64,000 nucleotides of DNA, taken from NCBI RefSeq assembly GCF_001592005.1, contig NZ_BCVZ01000012.1:1-64000 (forward strand). Reading direction: 5' to 3'. The translations under genes and the position numbers were made by a program. Shown here one piece after another: positions 1 to 9,652 of this stretch; the stretch's first letter is position 1, and each line of letters opens with the position of its first letter. The notes beneath the pieces were generated by a model that was not told where the DNA came from, did not search any database, and saw nothing but the letters and a program-made list of their open reading frames with translations. The stretch is from Bacillus sonorensis NBRC 101234 = KCTC 13918 (GTDB lineage: Bacteria > Bacillota > Bacilli > Bacillales > Bacillaceae).

Positions 1-1
1 C

Positions 2-592
2 GGCTCGAGCCATAACAAAATTGACAGCTTGACGGAAATTGAGACGAAAATCATGTCCAATCTATTTGAAAGCTGTCTGACGAATTACAAAGACGCTTGG
101 GAATCGATCGCGGAAATTGAGCCGGAAATGTCCGATTTTGAAGTGAATCCGCAGTTTGTGCAAATGGTTTCTCCTAATGAGACGGTCGTCGTCATTTCGT
201 TAAACACGCAAATAGGAGATATCAGCGGGGTCATTAACCTTTGCATCCCGCACGTCGTTCTTGAACCGATTATTCCTAAGCTTTCCGTCCATTATTGGAT
301 GCAATCCGACAGAATTGAGCCAAAACCGGAGGAAACAAAGTCGATAGAAAAGCGGATTATGACGGCGCAAATTCCAATTGTCGCAGAACTCGGATCATCG
401 GAATTAACAGTTGAAGAGTTTTTACATTTAGAAATTGGAGATTGTATCACTTTGGACAAATCAGTAGCAGAACCTCTTACTGTTTTGGTCGGAGATAAAC
501 CGAAATTTCTAGGACAAGCCGGCCGAATGAATCGAAAAACTGCGATTCAAATTCTAGATCACGACATAAGAGGTGAAGAATATGGAGAATAA
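2..592 (+). CDS. fliM: Flagellar motor switch protein FliM, C-terminal part (5' cut by window edge)
   Basis: FliM is a switch protein of the flagellar C-ring; it receives CheY-P and helps set rotation direction. The reading frame is already open at base 2, with residues GSSHNKIDSLTEIE running into a TTG at 29, so that TTG is internal and the true start lies upstream of the window. What remains is about 196 residues: the end of the CheC-like middle domain and the C-terminal SpoA/FliN-like domain (the LTVEEFLHLEIGDCITLD stretch). The EIDxLL CheY-binding N-terminus is missing only because of the window edge. The gene overlaps fliY by 11 bases. Identity is clear from the near match to B. subtilis FliM and from the neighbours. 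Confidence 0.95.
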   Translation, partial: GSSHNKIDSLTEIETKIMSNLFESCLTNYKDAWESIAEIEPEMSDFEVNPQFVQMVSPNETVVVISLNTQIGDISGVINLCIPHVVLEPIIPKLSVHYWMQSDRIEPKPEETKSIEKRIMTAQIPIVAELGSSELTVEEFLHLEIGDCITLDKSVAEPLTVLVGDKPKFLGQAGRMNRKTAIQILDHDIRGEEYGE

Positions 593-1703
593 CAATAGGT
601 TATCACAAGATGAAATCGATGCGCTGCTTAAAAGCGGCGATGACAATAATGAAGAGCAGCCGGAATCAGGATTGTCCCCGATGGAGCAGGATACGATCGG
701 GGAAATCGGCAATATTTCCTTTGGGAGCTCTGCAACAGCTTTGTCCACGTTGTTAAATCAGAAAGTAGAAATTACAACACCGACCGTTTCGGTAATTGAA
801 AAAAGCCATTTGAGCGATGAATTTCCTCATCCTTATGTATCAATCGGTGTGAGCTATACAGAAGGTTTTTCAGGAAACAACCTTCTTGTCATCAAACAGG
901 AAGACGCCGCGATCATCGCCGACCTGATGATGGGGGGAGACGGGACCAACGCCGATCCTTCACTCAGCGAGATTCATTTAAGCGCCGTGCAGGAAGCGAT
1001 GAATCAAATGATGGGTTCAGCCGCGACTTCCATGTCGACAGTCTTCAGCAAGAAGATCGATATTTCCCCGCCTGAGGTGGATCTTCTTGATGTAAAGGAA
1101 GGGGAAGGGACAGAGCAGATCCCGAAAGAGGACCCGCTCGTCAAAGTATCCTTTAGATTGAAAGTCGGGGAGCTGATCGATTCCCATATTATGCAGCTTT
1201 ACCCGATTACATTTGCGAAAGATTTGATTGATGAATTAACGAAGCCGGCAGACGAAGCGGCACCGGCTGAGGAACAACCGTCCGCTCCGGAGCAGCCTGC
1301 ACCGGCCGCCGCGCCTCAAGCGGCAAGGCCGAAACAGGAGCCTGCGCCTAAAAGGCAGGGAACGGCGAAGGTTTCTGAGCCTGTACAGGTTACACCGGCC
1401 GAATTTGCGCCTTTTGATTCCCAGCCTGAGGCACAGCCTCATTTGAATAATCTCGACATGCTGATGGACATTCCTTTATCTGTGACGGTCGAGCTTGGAA
1501 GGACAAACCGCAGCGTCAAAGAGGTGCTGGAACTGTCGACAGGCAGCATCGTCGAGCTTGACAAACTGGCGGGAGAACCTGTGGACATCCTCGTCAACCA
1601 GCGGGTTGTCGCAAAAGGGGAAGTCGTCGTCATCGATGAGAACTTCGGCGTCAGGGTAACAGACATATTAAGTCAGGCAGAGCGAATCAGTAAATTACGA
1701 TAA
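582..1703 (+). CDS. fliY: Flagellar motor switch phosphatase FliY (FliN fusion)
   Basis: FliY is the main CheY-P phosphatase of Bacillus chemotaxis and replaces FliN in the C-ring. The protein is 373 residues if it starts at ATG 582, preceded by AGAGGTGA; an in-frame GTG at 573 lies within that ribosome site and is less likely. Residues 2-18 hold a CheY-binding motif (LSQDEIDALLKSGD). Two CheC-type phosphatase signatures follow (EIGNISFGSSATAL near 45 and the HLSAVQEAMNQMMGS stretch near 140). A Pro/Ala/Glu-rich linker spans about 215-285, and a C-terminal FliN/SpoA domain ends the protein. The linker is low complexity and probably flexible. Same operon as fliM and cheY. Confidence 0.97.
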   Translation: MENNNRLSQDEIDALLKSGDDNNEEQPESGLSPMEQDTIGEIGNISFGSSATALSTLLNQKVEITTPTVSVIEKSHLSDEFPHPYVSIGVSYTEGFSGNNLLVIKQEDAAIIADLMMGGDGTNADPSLSEIHLSAVQEAMNQMMGSAATSMSTVFSKKIDISPPEVDLLDVKEGEGTEQIPKEDPLVKVSFRLKVGELIDSHIMQLYPITFAKDLIDELTKPADEAAPAEEQPSAPEQPAPAAAPQAARPKQEPAPKRQGTAKVSEPVQVTPAEFAPFDSQPEAQPHLNNLDMLMDIPLSVTVELGRTNRSVKEVLELSTGSIVELDKLAGEPVDILVNQRVVAKGEVVVIDENFGVRVTDILSQAERISKLR

Positions 1704-1730
1704 CAACAGATTGATGAAGGAGAGATTAAG

Positions 1731-2093
1731 ATGGCTTATAAGATTTTAGTAGTTGATGATGCAGCATTTATGAGAATGATGATTAAAGATATTTTGGTGA
1801 AAAACGGCTTTGAAGTGGTCGCTGAAGCTCAAGACGGAGCCCAGGCTGTTGAAAAATATAAAGAGCATTCTCCGGATTTGGTGACGATGGACATTACCAT
1901 GCCGGAAAAAGACGGGATTACCGCCCTGAAAGAAATCAAGGAAATCGATCCGCAAGCGAAAATCATTATGTGTTCAGCGATGGGGCAGCAATCGATGGTC
2001 ATCGACGCGATCCAGGCAGGGGCAAAGGATTTTATCGTCAAACCGTTCCAGGCCGACCGCGTCATGGAAGCGATCAATAAAACGCTGGACTAA
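1731..2093 (+). CDS. cheY: Chemotaxis response regulator CheY
   Basis: Single-domain receiver of 120 residues. CheA phosphorylates it; CheY-P binds FliM/FliY and in Bacillus promotes counter-clockwise rotation and smooth swimming. The acidic pocket is D9/D10, the phospho-acceptor is D54 (in TMDITMPEKDG), and the switch residues are the CSAMG serine and the lysine of FIVKPF near 104. There is no output domain. Good ribosome site AAGGAGAG before ATG 1731. It lies between fliY, whose product removes its phosphate, and fliZ. Confidence 0.98.
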   Translation: MAYKILVVDDAAFMRMMIKDILVKNGFEVVAEAQDGAQAVEKYKEHSPDLVTMDITMPEKDGITALKEIKEIDPQAKIIMCSAMGQQSMVIDAIQAGAKDFIVKPFQADRVMEAINKTLD

Positions 2094-2108
2094 AGGGTGT
2101 ACAACTTG

Positions 2109-2780
2109 GTGAAGAAATCTTTTATGTTCATAGCCGGCATTTGTCTGCTTCTTTTTCTCGCCATGCCGCACGTCCCCGCCCATGCAGAGGAATCCGGCGA
2201 TCAGACGGTCGATCAGCTGTTTGATAAAGGCAAAGACAATAAGAAAGAGGAGAAAGAAAAAGACAAGGCTGAGAAAACAAGCGGCAATTCTCTTAAGGAA
2301 GAGACGGAGACAGAAACCCCGTCTCCTTCCGTATCCATTTTTGATTTTGTCAAAATGATCGGCGCTTTGCTGTTCGTGATTTTTCTGATTTACGCATTGG
2401 TCAAATTCATGAATAAGCGAAACAAGCTGTTAAAACCCTTTCAATATGTCGAAAACATCGGCGGAACGGCTCTCGGACAAAACAGGTCCGTACAGCTGGT
2501 GAAAGTGGGGAACAAGGTGCTTGTCGTCGGAGTCGGCGAAAACATCCAGCTTTTGAAAGAGATCGATGACGAAGAGGATGTAAAAGATATTCTCGCTCAG
2601 CACGAGGCTGCGATGAACAGCAAAATCGAATGGCAAAAATGGGTGGATCAAGTCAAGGTTTCAGGAGCGCAAAAAAGAGGGGACGCACCTTCTTTTTCTG
2701 AATCATTGAAAGCGCAGCTTTCGGAATTGAAACAAAACCATGCAAAAGGCAGAAAGAAAGGCCAAAATCAACATGAATGA
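2109..2780 (+). CDS. fliZ: Flagellar export apparatus membrane protein FliZ (FliO family)
   Basis: FliO-type protein that helps assemble FliP in the flagellar type III export gate. An N-terminal signal sequence (MKKSFMFIAG... with a predicted cut after AHA near residue 25) is followed by a Lys/Glu-rich segment, one transmembrane helix around 80-100 (MIGALLFVIFLIYALVKF), and a cytoplasmic FliO domain. Start is uncertain: GTG 2109 (223 aa, chosen because it gives the normal MKKS start) or TTG 2106; the GTG at 2097 overlaps the AAAGGGTG ribosome site and is unlikely. The 3' end overlaps fliP by eight bases. In Bacillus the gene is named fliZ although it is not the enterobacterial regulator of that name. 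Confidence 0.9.
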   Translation: MKKSFMFIAGICLLLFLAMPHVPAHAEESGDQTVDQLFDKGKDNKKEEKEKDKAEKTSGNSLKEETETETPSPSVSIFDFVKMIGALLFVIFLIYALVKFMNKRNKLLKPFQYVENIGGTALGQNRSVQLVKVGNKVLVVGVGENIQLLKEIDDEEDVKDILAQHEAAMNSKIEWQKWVDQVKVSGAQKRGDAPSFSESLKAQLSELKQNHAKGRKKGQNQHE

Positions 2781-3438
2781 ATTTATTGATTTATTTAATT
2801 CAAGCGATGCGGCAAATGTCAGCGCCAGCGTCAGGCTCCTGCTGCTGTTAACCGTGTTTTCGATCGCTCCGGGGATTTTGATCATGATGACGTGCTTTAC
2901 AAGGGTTGTCATTGTTTTGTCTTTTGTACGGACATCACTGGCAACGCAGTCGATGCCGCCAAACCAGGTGCTGATCGGACTCGCATTATTTCTAACCTTT
3001 TTCATTATGGGGCCGACATTTTCAGAGATTAATAAAGATGCCCTGACCCCTTTAATGGATAACAAAATCAGCATAGATGAGGCCTATACGAAAGCCGAGG
3101 CCCCGATCAAAGAGTTTATGAGCAAGCATACGAGACAGAAGGATCTGGCGCTGTTTATGAATTACACGAAGATGAAAACGCCTGAATCCATTGATGATAT
3201 TCCGCTTTCAACAATGGTGCCCGCGTTTATCATCTCGGAATTGAAGACCGCATTTCAAATGGGATTTATGATTTTTATTCCGTTTTTGATTATCGATATG
3301 GTAGTGGCGAGTGTTCTGATGTCGATGGGGATGATGATGCTTCCTCCGGTCATGATCTCGCTGCCGTTTAAAATATTGCTTTTTGTTCTTGTAGACGGCT
3401 GGTATTTAATTGTGAAATCTTTGCTGCAAAGCTTTTAG
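2773..3438 (+). CDS. fliP: Flagellar export gate protein FliP
   Basis: FliP forms, with FliQ and FliR, the core channel of the flagellar type III secretion system. From ATG 2773 it is 221 residues, the same length as B. subtilis FliP; an upstream in-frame ATG (2740) lies inside fliZ and would add 11 non-conserved residues. FliP signatures are visible: MMTCFTRVVIVLSFVRTSL and, near the C-terminus, the FMIFIPFLIIDMVVAS helix. Several membrane helices are evident. No cleavable signal sequence is obvious, unlike enterobacterial FliP. Translation is probably coupled to fliZ by the overlap. Confidence 0.98.
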   Translation: MNEFIDLFNSSDAANVSASVRLLLLLTVFSIAPGILIMMTCFTRVVIVLSFVRTSLATQSMPPNQVLIGLALFLTFFIMGPTFSEINKDALTPLMDNKISIDEAYTKAEAPIKEFMSKHTRQKDLALFMNYTKMKTPESIDDIPLSTMVPAFIISELKTAFQMGFMIFIPFLIIDMVVASVLMSMGMMMLPPVMISLPFKILLFVLVDGWYLIVKSLLQSF

Positions 3439-3453
3439 AGTAGGTGCTAAAAC

Positions 3454-3723
3454 ATGAATTCGGAATTTGTTATATCGATTGCTGAAAGAGCGGTATATGT
3501 GACGCTCCTCGTCAGCGGGCCGCTTTTGGCGCTCGCTCTCGCAGTGGGGCTGATCGTCAGCGTTTTTCAGGCAACGACCCAAATACAGGAACAGACTCTG
3601 GCATTTATACCGAAAATTGTCGCCGTTTTGGTGGGGCTCGTCATTTTTGGGCCGTGGATGCTGTCGACGATTTTGTCTTTTGCGACTGAGCTGTTCTCTA
3701 ATTTAAATCGTTTTGCAGGGTAG
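3454..3723 (+). CDS. fliQ: Flagellar export gate protein FliQ
   Basis: Small two-helix membrane protein of 89 residues, part of the FliPQR channel of the flagellar export apparatus. The helices are roughly residues 15-38 (LLVSGPLLALALAVGLIVSV) and 52-75 (IVAVLVGLVIFGPWML), joined by the conserved loop FQATTQIQEQTL. Start ATG 3454 follows GTAGGTG. It sits 15 bases after fliP and runs into the start region of fliR, in normal family order. Confidence 0.98.
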   Translation: MNSEFVISIAERAVYVTLLVSGPLLALALAVGLIVSVFQATTQIQEQTLAFIPKIVAVLVGLVIFGPWMLSTILSFATELFSNLNRFAG

Positions 3724-3730
3724 CATCAAC

Positions 3731-4507
3731 ATGTCAATGATTGAATTATTTCCAGCTTTTTTACTTGTGTTTGTCAGGATCACTGCATTTTATGTAACGG
3801 CGCCTCTCTTTTCTTATCGGACAGTTCCTGCCATTCATAAAATAGGTTTTGCATTTTTTCTTGCGCTAATCAGTTTCAGCACGATTGAGAAGCCTCCCCA
3901 TCTTGATGTAGACGGCTTTTACATGCTTTTGGTCATGAAAGAGGCGCTTGTCGGCCTTCTCCTCGGGCTTATCGCCTACATGATGATGGCGGCCGTCCAA
4001 ATCGCCGGCTCGTTCATTGATTTTCAGATGGGGTTTGCGGTGGCAAACGTGATTGATCCCCAGACAGGGGCGCAAAGCCCGCTTGTCGGTCAATTTTTGC
4101 ACACGATGGCTTTGCTCCTGATGCTGAGCCTGAATGCGCACCATCTGTTGCTTGATGGGATTTATTACAGTTATCAATATATTCCGGTCGATCATTTCGG
4201 GCTGGCGTTTGGAAATGAACAGTTTGCCCAATTTATAGCGAAAAGCTTCAACACGATGTTTATTACGGCTTTTCAATTATCTGCACCTGTTGTGGCAAGC
4301 CTGTTTTTAGTCGATTTGGCATTGGGAATTGTGGCAAGAACAGTGCCGCAGCTGAATGTGTTTGTCGTCGGGCTTCCGCTGAAAATCGCGGTCACCTTTA
4401 TCATGCTCATCATCTGTATGGCGGTAATGTTCAGCATGATGCAACACGTATTCGAATTTGCCATTCGGACCATGAGAGATCTATTAAGTTTGCTTGGGGT
4501 GGCATGA
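3731..4507 (+). CDS. fliR: Flagellar export gate protein FliR
   Basis: Third component of the FliPQR export channel; about six membrane helices over 258 residues. The ORF can be extended to TTG 3713, but that lies inside fliQ; ATG 3731 (or ATG 3737, giving MIELFPAF) follows the AGGG at 3717-3720 and matches the family N-terminus. Conserved FliR features include the PLFS...PAI segment near residue 25-40 and the FQMGFAVANVIDPQ stretch. The stop overlaps the flhB start (ATGATGA), indicating coupled translation. Confidence 0.96.
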   Translation: MSMIELFPAFLLVFVRITAFYVTAPLFSYRTVPAIHKIGFAFFLALISFSTIEKPPHLDVDGFYMLLVMKEALVGLLLGLIAYMMMAAVQIAGSFIDFQMGFAVANVIDPQTGAQSPLVGQFLHTMALLLMLSLNAHHLLLDGIYYSYQYIPVDHFGLAFGNEQFAQFIAKSFNTMFITAFQLSAPVVASLFLVDLALGIVARTVPQLNVFVVGLPLKIAVTFIMLIICMAVMFSMMQHVFEFAIRTMRDLLSLLGVA

Positions 4508-5586
4508 TGAAGCTGACGTTGGATTTGCAATTTTTTTCAGGTGAAAAAACGGAGAAAGCGACGCCGAAAAAGCGGCGGGAGACGAGAAAAAAAGGACAGG
4601 TTGCCAAAAGCGCAGATGTCAATACGGCCGTCACGCTCTTCATCGTCTTTTTGTCCCTGTTGTTTTTCGGATCTTTTATGAGGGACCGCTTGATCGGTCT
4701 GATCGAAAGATATTATAAAGAGCTGATCATGTTGAAGGTGACGGAGGCCAATATTCCCGGACTGTTTGGGGATCTGGCGCTTGAAGCCGGAATGATTTTG
4801 GCGCCGGTCATGGTTGCGGCCCTTATCTCAGGGGTGTTAAGCAACTATTTGCAAGTGGGATTTTTATTTGCGCCGGAAGTGGTCAAACCCGATCTCAAGA
4901 AATTGGACCCGCTTAAAGGATTCAAGCGGATTTACAGCATCAGGGCGATCGTTGAACTATTGAAATCGATTTTGAAGATCGTTGTCGTCGGGACCGTGAC
5001 ATTCGCAGTTCTGTGGCAAAACTTCGGGGACATTCTCAGAATTCCCCTTCTGGCTCCCGGAAAGGCTTTGTCATATGTCGGCTGGCTCGCGTTTTTGATG
5101 GGGGTGTCAGCGGCGGTCGCCTTGATTTTTCTTGCGGCGCTTGATTACCTTTATCAGAAATTTGATTATGAAAAAAGCATTCGAATGTCGAAGCAGGACA
5201 TCAAAGATGAATACAAAAAAACCGAGGGCGATCCGTTAATCAAGTCCAAAATTAAGCAAAAGCAAAAAGAAATGGCGATGCGCCGCATGATGCAAGAGGT
5301 TCCGAAGGCAGACGTCATCATCACGAACCCGACCCATTATGCCGTCGCCCTTAAATACGACGAAAACAAAATGGATGCGCCGTTTATCGTGGCGAAAGGG
5401 GTCGATTTGATGGCCCTGAAAATCAGACAGATTGCAAAAGAGCATGACGTCATGACGGTCGAGAACAGACCGCTGGCAAGAGCGCTCTATGATCAGGTTG
5501 AGATTGACCAGGCCGTTCCGGAAGAATTTTTTAAGGCCATTGCCGAAATCTTGGCTTTCGTATATAAAGCAAAGCAAAAAATATGA
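4507..5586 (+). CDS. flhB: Flagellar export switch protein FlhB
   Basis: FlhB controls the change of export substrate from rod/hook to filament proteins. An N-terminal four-helix membrane domain (to about residue 210) is followed by a cytoplasmic domain with the self-cleavage motif NPTH at residues 274-277; cleavage between N and P is the known switch. The start is ATG 4507 (MKLTLDLQFFSGEKTEKAT, 359 aa) or the adjacent ATG 4504; both overlap the fliR stop. Length and sequence agree with Bacillus FlhB throughout. Confidence 0.97.
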   Translation: MKLTLDLQFFSGEKTEKATPKKRRETRKKGQVAKSADVNTAVTLFIVFLSLLFFGSFMRDRLIGLIERYYKELIMLKVTEANIPGLFGDLALEAGMILAPVMVAALISGVLSNYLQVGFLFAPEVVKPDLKKLDPLKGFKRIYSIRAIVELLKSILKIVVVGTVTFAVLWQNFGDILRIPLLAPGKALSYVGWLAFLMGVSAAVALIFLAALDYLYQKFDYEKSIRMSKQDIKDEYKKTEGDPLIKSKIKQKQKEMAMRRMMQEVPKADVIITNPTHYAVALKYDENKMDAPFIVAKGVDLMALKIRQIAKEHDVMTVENRPLARALYDQVEIDQAVPEEFFKAIAEILAFVYKAKQKI

Positions 5587-5616
5587 ATTTTTTAGTTTTA
5601 AAAGGAGAGAAACAGC

Positions 5617-7653
5617 ATGTCAGCAAGAGATTTATCAGTTTTATCCGGCGTTGTCCTCATTGTGGCAATGCTTATTATTCCCTTTCCACCATGGTTGTTG
5701 AGCGTCTTAATTATCGTGAATATTTCTCTTGCGTTAATCGTGCTTCTCACCACAATGAACATGCAAGAACCGCTGCAATTTTCGATTTTTCCTTCATTAT
5801 TGCTGCTGCTTACGCTGTTCCGTTTGGGGCTCAACGTTTCAACGACGCGTTCGATCCTGTCAAACGGTGATGCGGGAAAGGTCGTCGAGACGTTCGGGTC
5901 ATTCGTTGTCGGCGGCAATGTGCTAGTCGGTCTTGTCGTCTTTATCATACTGATCATCATCCAGTTTATCGTCATTACAAAAGGGGCGGAGCGGGTTTCT
6001 GAAGTTGCCGCGAGGTTTACCCTTGATGCCATGCCCGGAAAACAGATGAGCATTGACGCCGATCTGAACGCCGGAATGGTGACAGAGCAGGAAGCGAAGT
6101 TCCGCCGTGAAAAAGTGGCGCGCGAAGCAGATTTCTACGGAGCGATGGACGGTGCCAGCAAATTTGTCAAAGGTGATGCCATCGCAGGGATCATCATCGT
6201 CCTCATCAACGTACTTTGCGGGATTGTCATCGGCATGCTGCAAAAGCAGATGAGCATTCAGGAAGCGGCATCCCACTTCACATTGCTGTCTGTGGGGGAT
6301 GGCATTGTATCACAGCTGCCTGCGCTCCTGATCTCGACGGCAACGGGTATCGTCGTGACAAGAGCCGCGTCAGACGGCAACCTTGGCCATGATATTACAG
6401 GCCAGCTGTTTGCATATCCAAAGCTTTTGTATGTGACGGCGGGAACGATTTTTGCGCTTGGAATTTTCACGCCGATCGGACTTCTGCTGACAGGTCCGTT
6501 GGCGCTGCTTCTTGCTTTTGGCGGCTATACGCTTTCCAAGGCCGGAGAAGATAAAGAAAAAGTGGAAGACATTTTAGAGGAAGAAGCCGAAGTGGATGAA
6601 TTGAAAAGTCCGGAAAGCGTCGTACATCTCCTTGATATTGACCCGATCGAATTCGAATTCGGCTACGGGCTGATTCCTCTGGCTGATGCAAATCAGGGCG
6701 GCGATCTTTTGGACAGGATCGTCATGATCAGACGGCAGCTTGCAATTGAGCTCGGGCTCGTCATCCCGGTCGTCAGAATCAGGGATAACATTGCCTTGCA
6801 GCCGAATGAGTACCGTCTGAAAATCAAAGGAAATGAAGCGGCGAAAGGCGAGCTTCTCCTCGATCACTTTTTGGCGATGTCCCCGACGGGCGAGGATGAT
6901 CAAATTGAAGGAATCGATACGATTGAACCGTCCTTTGGCCTCCCGGCTAAATGGATACCCGAATCTCAAAAAGATCAGGCCGAAATGCTCGGGTATACGG
7001 TCGTCGATCCGGCTTCCGTCGTGTCGACCCATATTACCGAGCAGGTCAAAAAGCATGCGCATGAGCTGCTCGGCAGACAGGAAACAAAACAGCTCATCGA
7101 TCATTTGAAAGAATCGTATCCGGTACTTGTCGAGGAAGTCACGCCGAATCCGCTGTCTGTCGGTGATGTTCAAAAAGTGCTCGCAAAACTTTTGAAAGAA
7201 AAAGTATCCATCCGGAACCTGGTCACGATTTTTGAAACATTGGCCGACTACGGAAAATTGACGACAGATTCAGATATGCTGACAGAATATACAAGGCAGT
7301 CTCTCGCCAAGCAGATTACCGCCCAGTATGCGAAAGAAAACGAAATGCTGAAGGTCGTGACCTGCTCAGGGCGCGTTGAAAAGGCGGTGGCTGAAGGTAT
7401 TCAGCAGACTGAACACGGCAACTACTTATCTCTCGAACCGGCAATATCGGAAAATATCATTCAATCTGTAGCCAGAGAGATCGAGCAGCTTTCATTAAAG
7501 CAGGAAGTGCCGATCCTCCTCTGCTCACCGCCGGTCAGAATGTATGTCAAACAGCTTTTGGAACGGTATTTCCCTGATCTCCCGGTTCTTTCTTATAACG
7601 AACTGGAGGCCAATGTAGAAGTTCAAAGTATCGGAGTGGTGGATATTCAATGA
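5617..7653 (+). CDS. flhA: Flagellar export protein FlhA
   Basis: FlhA is the largest membrane component of the flagellar export gate and docks export chaperones on its ring-shaped cytoplasmic domain. The 678-residue protein has an N-terminal block of about eight helices (to about 310) containing the FHIPEP-family signature RLGLNVSTTRSIL and the loop RFTLDAMPGKQMSIDADLNAG. A linker with many acidic residues (KEKVEDILEEEAEVDELKSP) leads to the C-terminal cytoplasmic domain. Ribosome site AAAGGAGAG precedes ATG 5617. Its end overlaps flhF by four bases. Confidence 0.98.
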   Translation: MSARDLSVLSGVVLIVAMLIIPFPPWLLSVLIIVNISLALIVLLTTMNMQEPLQFSIFPSLLLLLTLFRLGLNVSTTRSILSNGDAGKVVETFGSFVVGGNVLVGLVVFIILIIIQFIVITKGAERVSEVAARFTLDAMPGKQMSIDADLNAGMVTEQEAKFRREKVAREADFYGAMDGASKFVKGDAIAGIIIVLINVLCGIVIGMLQKQMSIQEAASHFTLLSVGDGIVSQLPALLISTATGIVVTRAASDGNLGHDITGQLFAYPKLLYVTAGTIFALGIFTPIGLLLTGPLALLLAFGGYTLSKAGEDKEKVEDILEEEAEVDELKSPESVVHLLDIDPIEFEFGYGLIPLADANQGGDLLDRIVMIRRQLAIELGLVIPVVRIRDNIALQPNEYRLKIKGNEAAKGELLLDHFLAMSPTGEDDQIEGIDTIEPSFGLPAKWIPESQKDQAEMLGYTVVDPASVVSTHITEQVKKHAHELLGRQETKQLIDHLKESYPVLVEEVTPNPLSVGDVQKVLAKLLKEKVSIRNLVTIFETLADYGKLTTDSDMLTEYTRQSLAKQITAQYAKENEMLKVVTCSGRVEKAVAEGIQQTEHGNYLSLEPAISENIIQSVAREIEQLSLKQEVPILLCSPPVRMYVKQLLERYFPDLPVLSYNELEANVEVQSIGVVDIQ

Positions 7654-8765
7654 AGATCAAAAAATTTGTAGCTGGTTCGATGCAGGAAGCCACAAAACAA
7701 ATTAGACATGAGCTTGGAACAGACGCCGTCATTTTAAACTCTAAAAAGATTCAAACAAGAAGGTTTCTCGGACTTGTCAAAAAACAAGGCGTTGAAGTGA
7801 TAGCTGTTGTTGATCAAGACTATTCCGACAGGCAAAAACCGAGGCGGCAGCAGCTTCAGGCAGCTTTTCCAAATCCGGGCACTCCGCCTGAAAAACCGGT
7901 GCAGCTAGAATTGGCCAATCAGGTGAAAGAGCTGAAAGAATTGCTGGAAACACGGCAGCATGAACAGCCTGTCGATGTTCTTCCGGAGCCTTTGAAGCAG
8001 GCGGATCGGCTTCTGACGAAACAAGGGGTATCGGCAGCCGTCCGTACGAAAGCGTTTAGCCGTCTGATCAGCTCATCCTTCCGAGAAGGGGAAGAATGGA
8101 CGGAAGAAAAGGCGCTTCTCCGTGTAACCGATGCTTTGGCAGAGCTTCTTCCGGAAAACCCGGGGGAGCAGATGGCGATCCGTTCGAAATATGTCGTTCT
8201 CTTTGGACCGACAGGAGTCGGCAAAACGACGACCCTCGCCAAGCTTGCGGCTTCCTCAGTGCTGGAGGAGAACAGGAAGATCGCCTTTATTACAACAGAC
8301 ACGTACCGGATTGCGGCCGTCGAACAGTTGAAAACGTATGCTGAATTGTTAAACGCTCCGCTGGAAGTGTGTTATACGCAAGAGGAATTTAAAGCAGCCC
8401 AGCAAAAATTCGCCGATTTTGACCATGTATTCATCGATACGGCGGGCCGCAATTTTAAAGACGGGCAGTACGTCAAGGAGCTGAAGGACATCATTCCGTT
8501 TGACCGGGGGCTTCAGGCGTTTCTCGTTTTGTCCGCAACCAGCAAATATTCGGATATGAAGGAGCTTGTCAGGCAGTTTTCGAGCGTTCCGATCGATCAG
8601 CTGATTTTTACGAAAGTGGATGAAACCGATTCACTCGGGAGCGTCATGAATCTCCTGGCTGACTCGAAGATCGGTCTCGGCTACATGACAAACGGCCAAA
8701 ACGTTCCGGAAGATATCCGCTACATGTCAAATGCATCTTTTGCGAAACTGCTTACGGGGTGTTGA
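7650..8765 (+). CDS. flhF: SRP-type GTPase FlhF
   Basis: Third SRP-family GTPase (with Ffh and FtsY); it fixes the position of new flagellar basal bodies. The 371-residue protein has a variable N-terminal B domain (1-120), an N domain, and a G domain with P-loop GPTGVGKTT at about 186-194, the [11 protein letters not shown] stretch, DTAGRN and the TKVDET specificity motif. ATG 7650 overlaps the flhA stop. The next gene encodes its partner ATPase FlhG/YlxH, which stimulates its GTPase; the two act together on flagellar number and placement. Confidence 0.97.
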   Translation: MKIKKFVAGSMQEATKQIRHELGTDAVILNSKKIQTRRFLGLVKKQGVEVIAVVDQDYSDRQKPRRQQLQAAFPNPGTPPEKPVQLELANQVKELKELLETRQHEQPVDVLPEPLKQADRLLTKQGVSAAVRTKAFSRLISSSFREGEEWTEEKALLRVTDALAELLPENPGEQMAIRSKYVVLFGPTGVGKTTTLAKLAASSVLEENRKIAFITTDTYRIAAVEQLKTYAELLNAPLEVCYTQEEFKAAQQKFADFDHVFIDTAGRNFKDGQYVKELKDIIPFDRGLQAFLVLSATSKYSDMKELVRQFSSVPIDQLIFTKVDETDSLGSVMNLLADSKIGLGYMTNGQNVPEDIRYMSNASFAKLLTGC

Positions 8766-8767
8766 AC

Positions 8768-9652
8768 ATGGATCAGGCGGAAAGCTTGCGAAAGCGAATG
8801 GAAGAGCACTTTGCCGAGACACCGGCCGTTTATCATAAAAAAGCGAAAACACTGGCGGTGATGAGCGGAAAAGGGGGCGTCGGGAAATCAAATGTTTCTC
8901 TGAATACCGCTCTTGCATTCATCGACAAAGGAAAAAAAGTTCTTTTGATCGATCTCGATGTCGGAATGGGCAATATTGACATTCTGCTTGGCCGGCAGGG
9001 GCGCTATACCATCATGGATGTGCTGAATCAGCAAATGCCTTTTCACCGCGCTTTGTCAACAGGCCCAAAAGGCATCAGCTATATTTCCGGAGGGACCGGG
9101 CTCGATACGATGTTCGAATTAAATCGGGAGAAATGGGCGTTTTTTCTGAAGGAACTGTCGGCTGTTCTTTCACATTTTGACTATGTCTTGTTTGATATGG
9201 GAGCAGGCTTGTCAAAAGATCAGCTGCCATTCGCCCTGTCGGCGGATGACATTCTGATTGTCACAACCCCTGAGCCGACTTCGATTATGGATGCATACAG
9301 CGCAATCAAACATTTGGCATTAAATGGGCGGGAGCTTAAGCTGAAGGTCATCGTCAACCGCTGCATCAGCCAGAAAGACGGAATTTCCGCCTATACGCGG
9401 CTTTCAAACACGGTAACCGCCTTTTTGCAGCAGCAATTGGAATACGCCGGGACGATCCCTGAGGATTCTCTCGTTTCAAAAGCAGTCGTTGAGCAGCAGC
9501 CGTTTTTGATCAAACACCCGCGCTCCAAACTGAGCAGGGCGGTTTACCTTTTGGCGGATTCGCTGCTTGAGGCCGGCACAGCGAAAAAAGAAGGCAGCCG
9601 GTCGTTTATCGATAAACTATCTTCATTTTTGAGAAGGGGTAATGCAACATGA
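8768..9652 (+). CDS. ylxH: MinD-like ATPase FlhG (YlxH), flagellar number control
   Basis: ParA/MinD-type ATPase that pairs with FlhF to set flagellar pattern. Deviant Walker [10 protein letters not shown] lies at about residues 33-41, followed by IDLDVGMGN and the FDMGAGLS motif. The N-terminal [10 protein letters not shown] segment carries the DQAxxLR motif that activates FlhF. Start chosen is ATG 8768 (294 aa) because the GGGGTG at 8756-8761 then has normal spacing; the in-frame GTG 8759 and TTG 8762 overlap that site. A C-terminal basic amphipathic stretch ([13 protein letters not shown]) fits a MinD-like membrane tether. Overlaps cheB by four bases. Confidence 0.95.
   Translation: MDQAESLRKRMEEHFAETPAVYHKKAKTLAVMSGKGGVGKSNVSLNTALAFIDKGKKVLLIDLDVGMGNIDILLGRQGRYTIMDVLNQQMPFHRALSTGPKGISYISGGTGLDTMFELNREKWAFFLKELSAVLSHFDYVLFDMGAGLSKDQLPFALSADDILIVTTPEPTSIMDAYSAIKHLALNGRELKLKVIVNRCISQKDGISAYTRLSNTVTAFLQQQLEYAGTIPEDSLVSKAVVEQQPFLIKHPRSKLSRAVYLLADSLLEAGTAKKEGSRSFIDKLSSFLRRGNAT

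Noticed and set aside
1236-1442. Arg/Leu-rich minus-strand ORF opposite fliY
   Set aside because: It is the shadow of the Pro/Ala-rich FliY linker; composition is an artefact of GC-rich codons.
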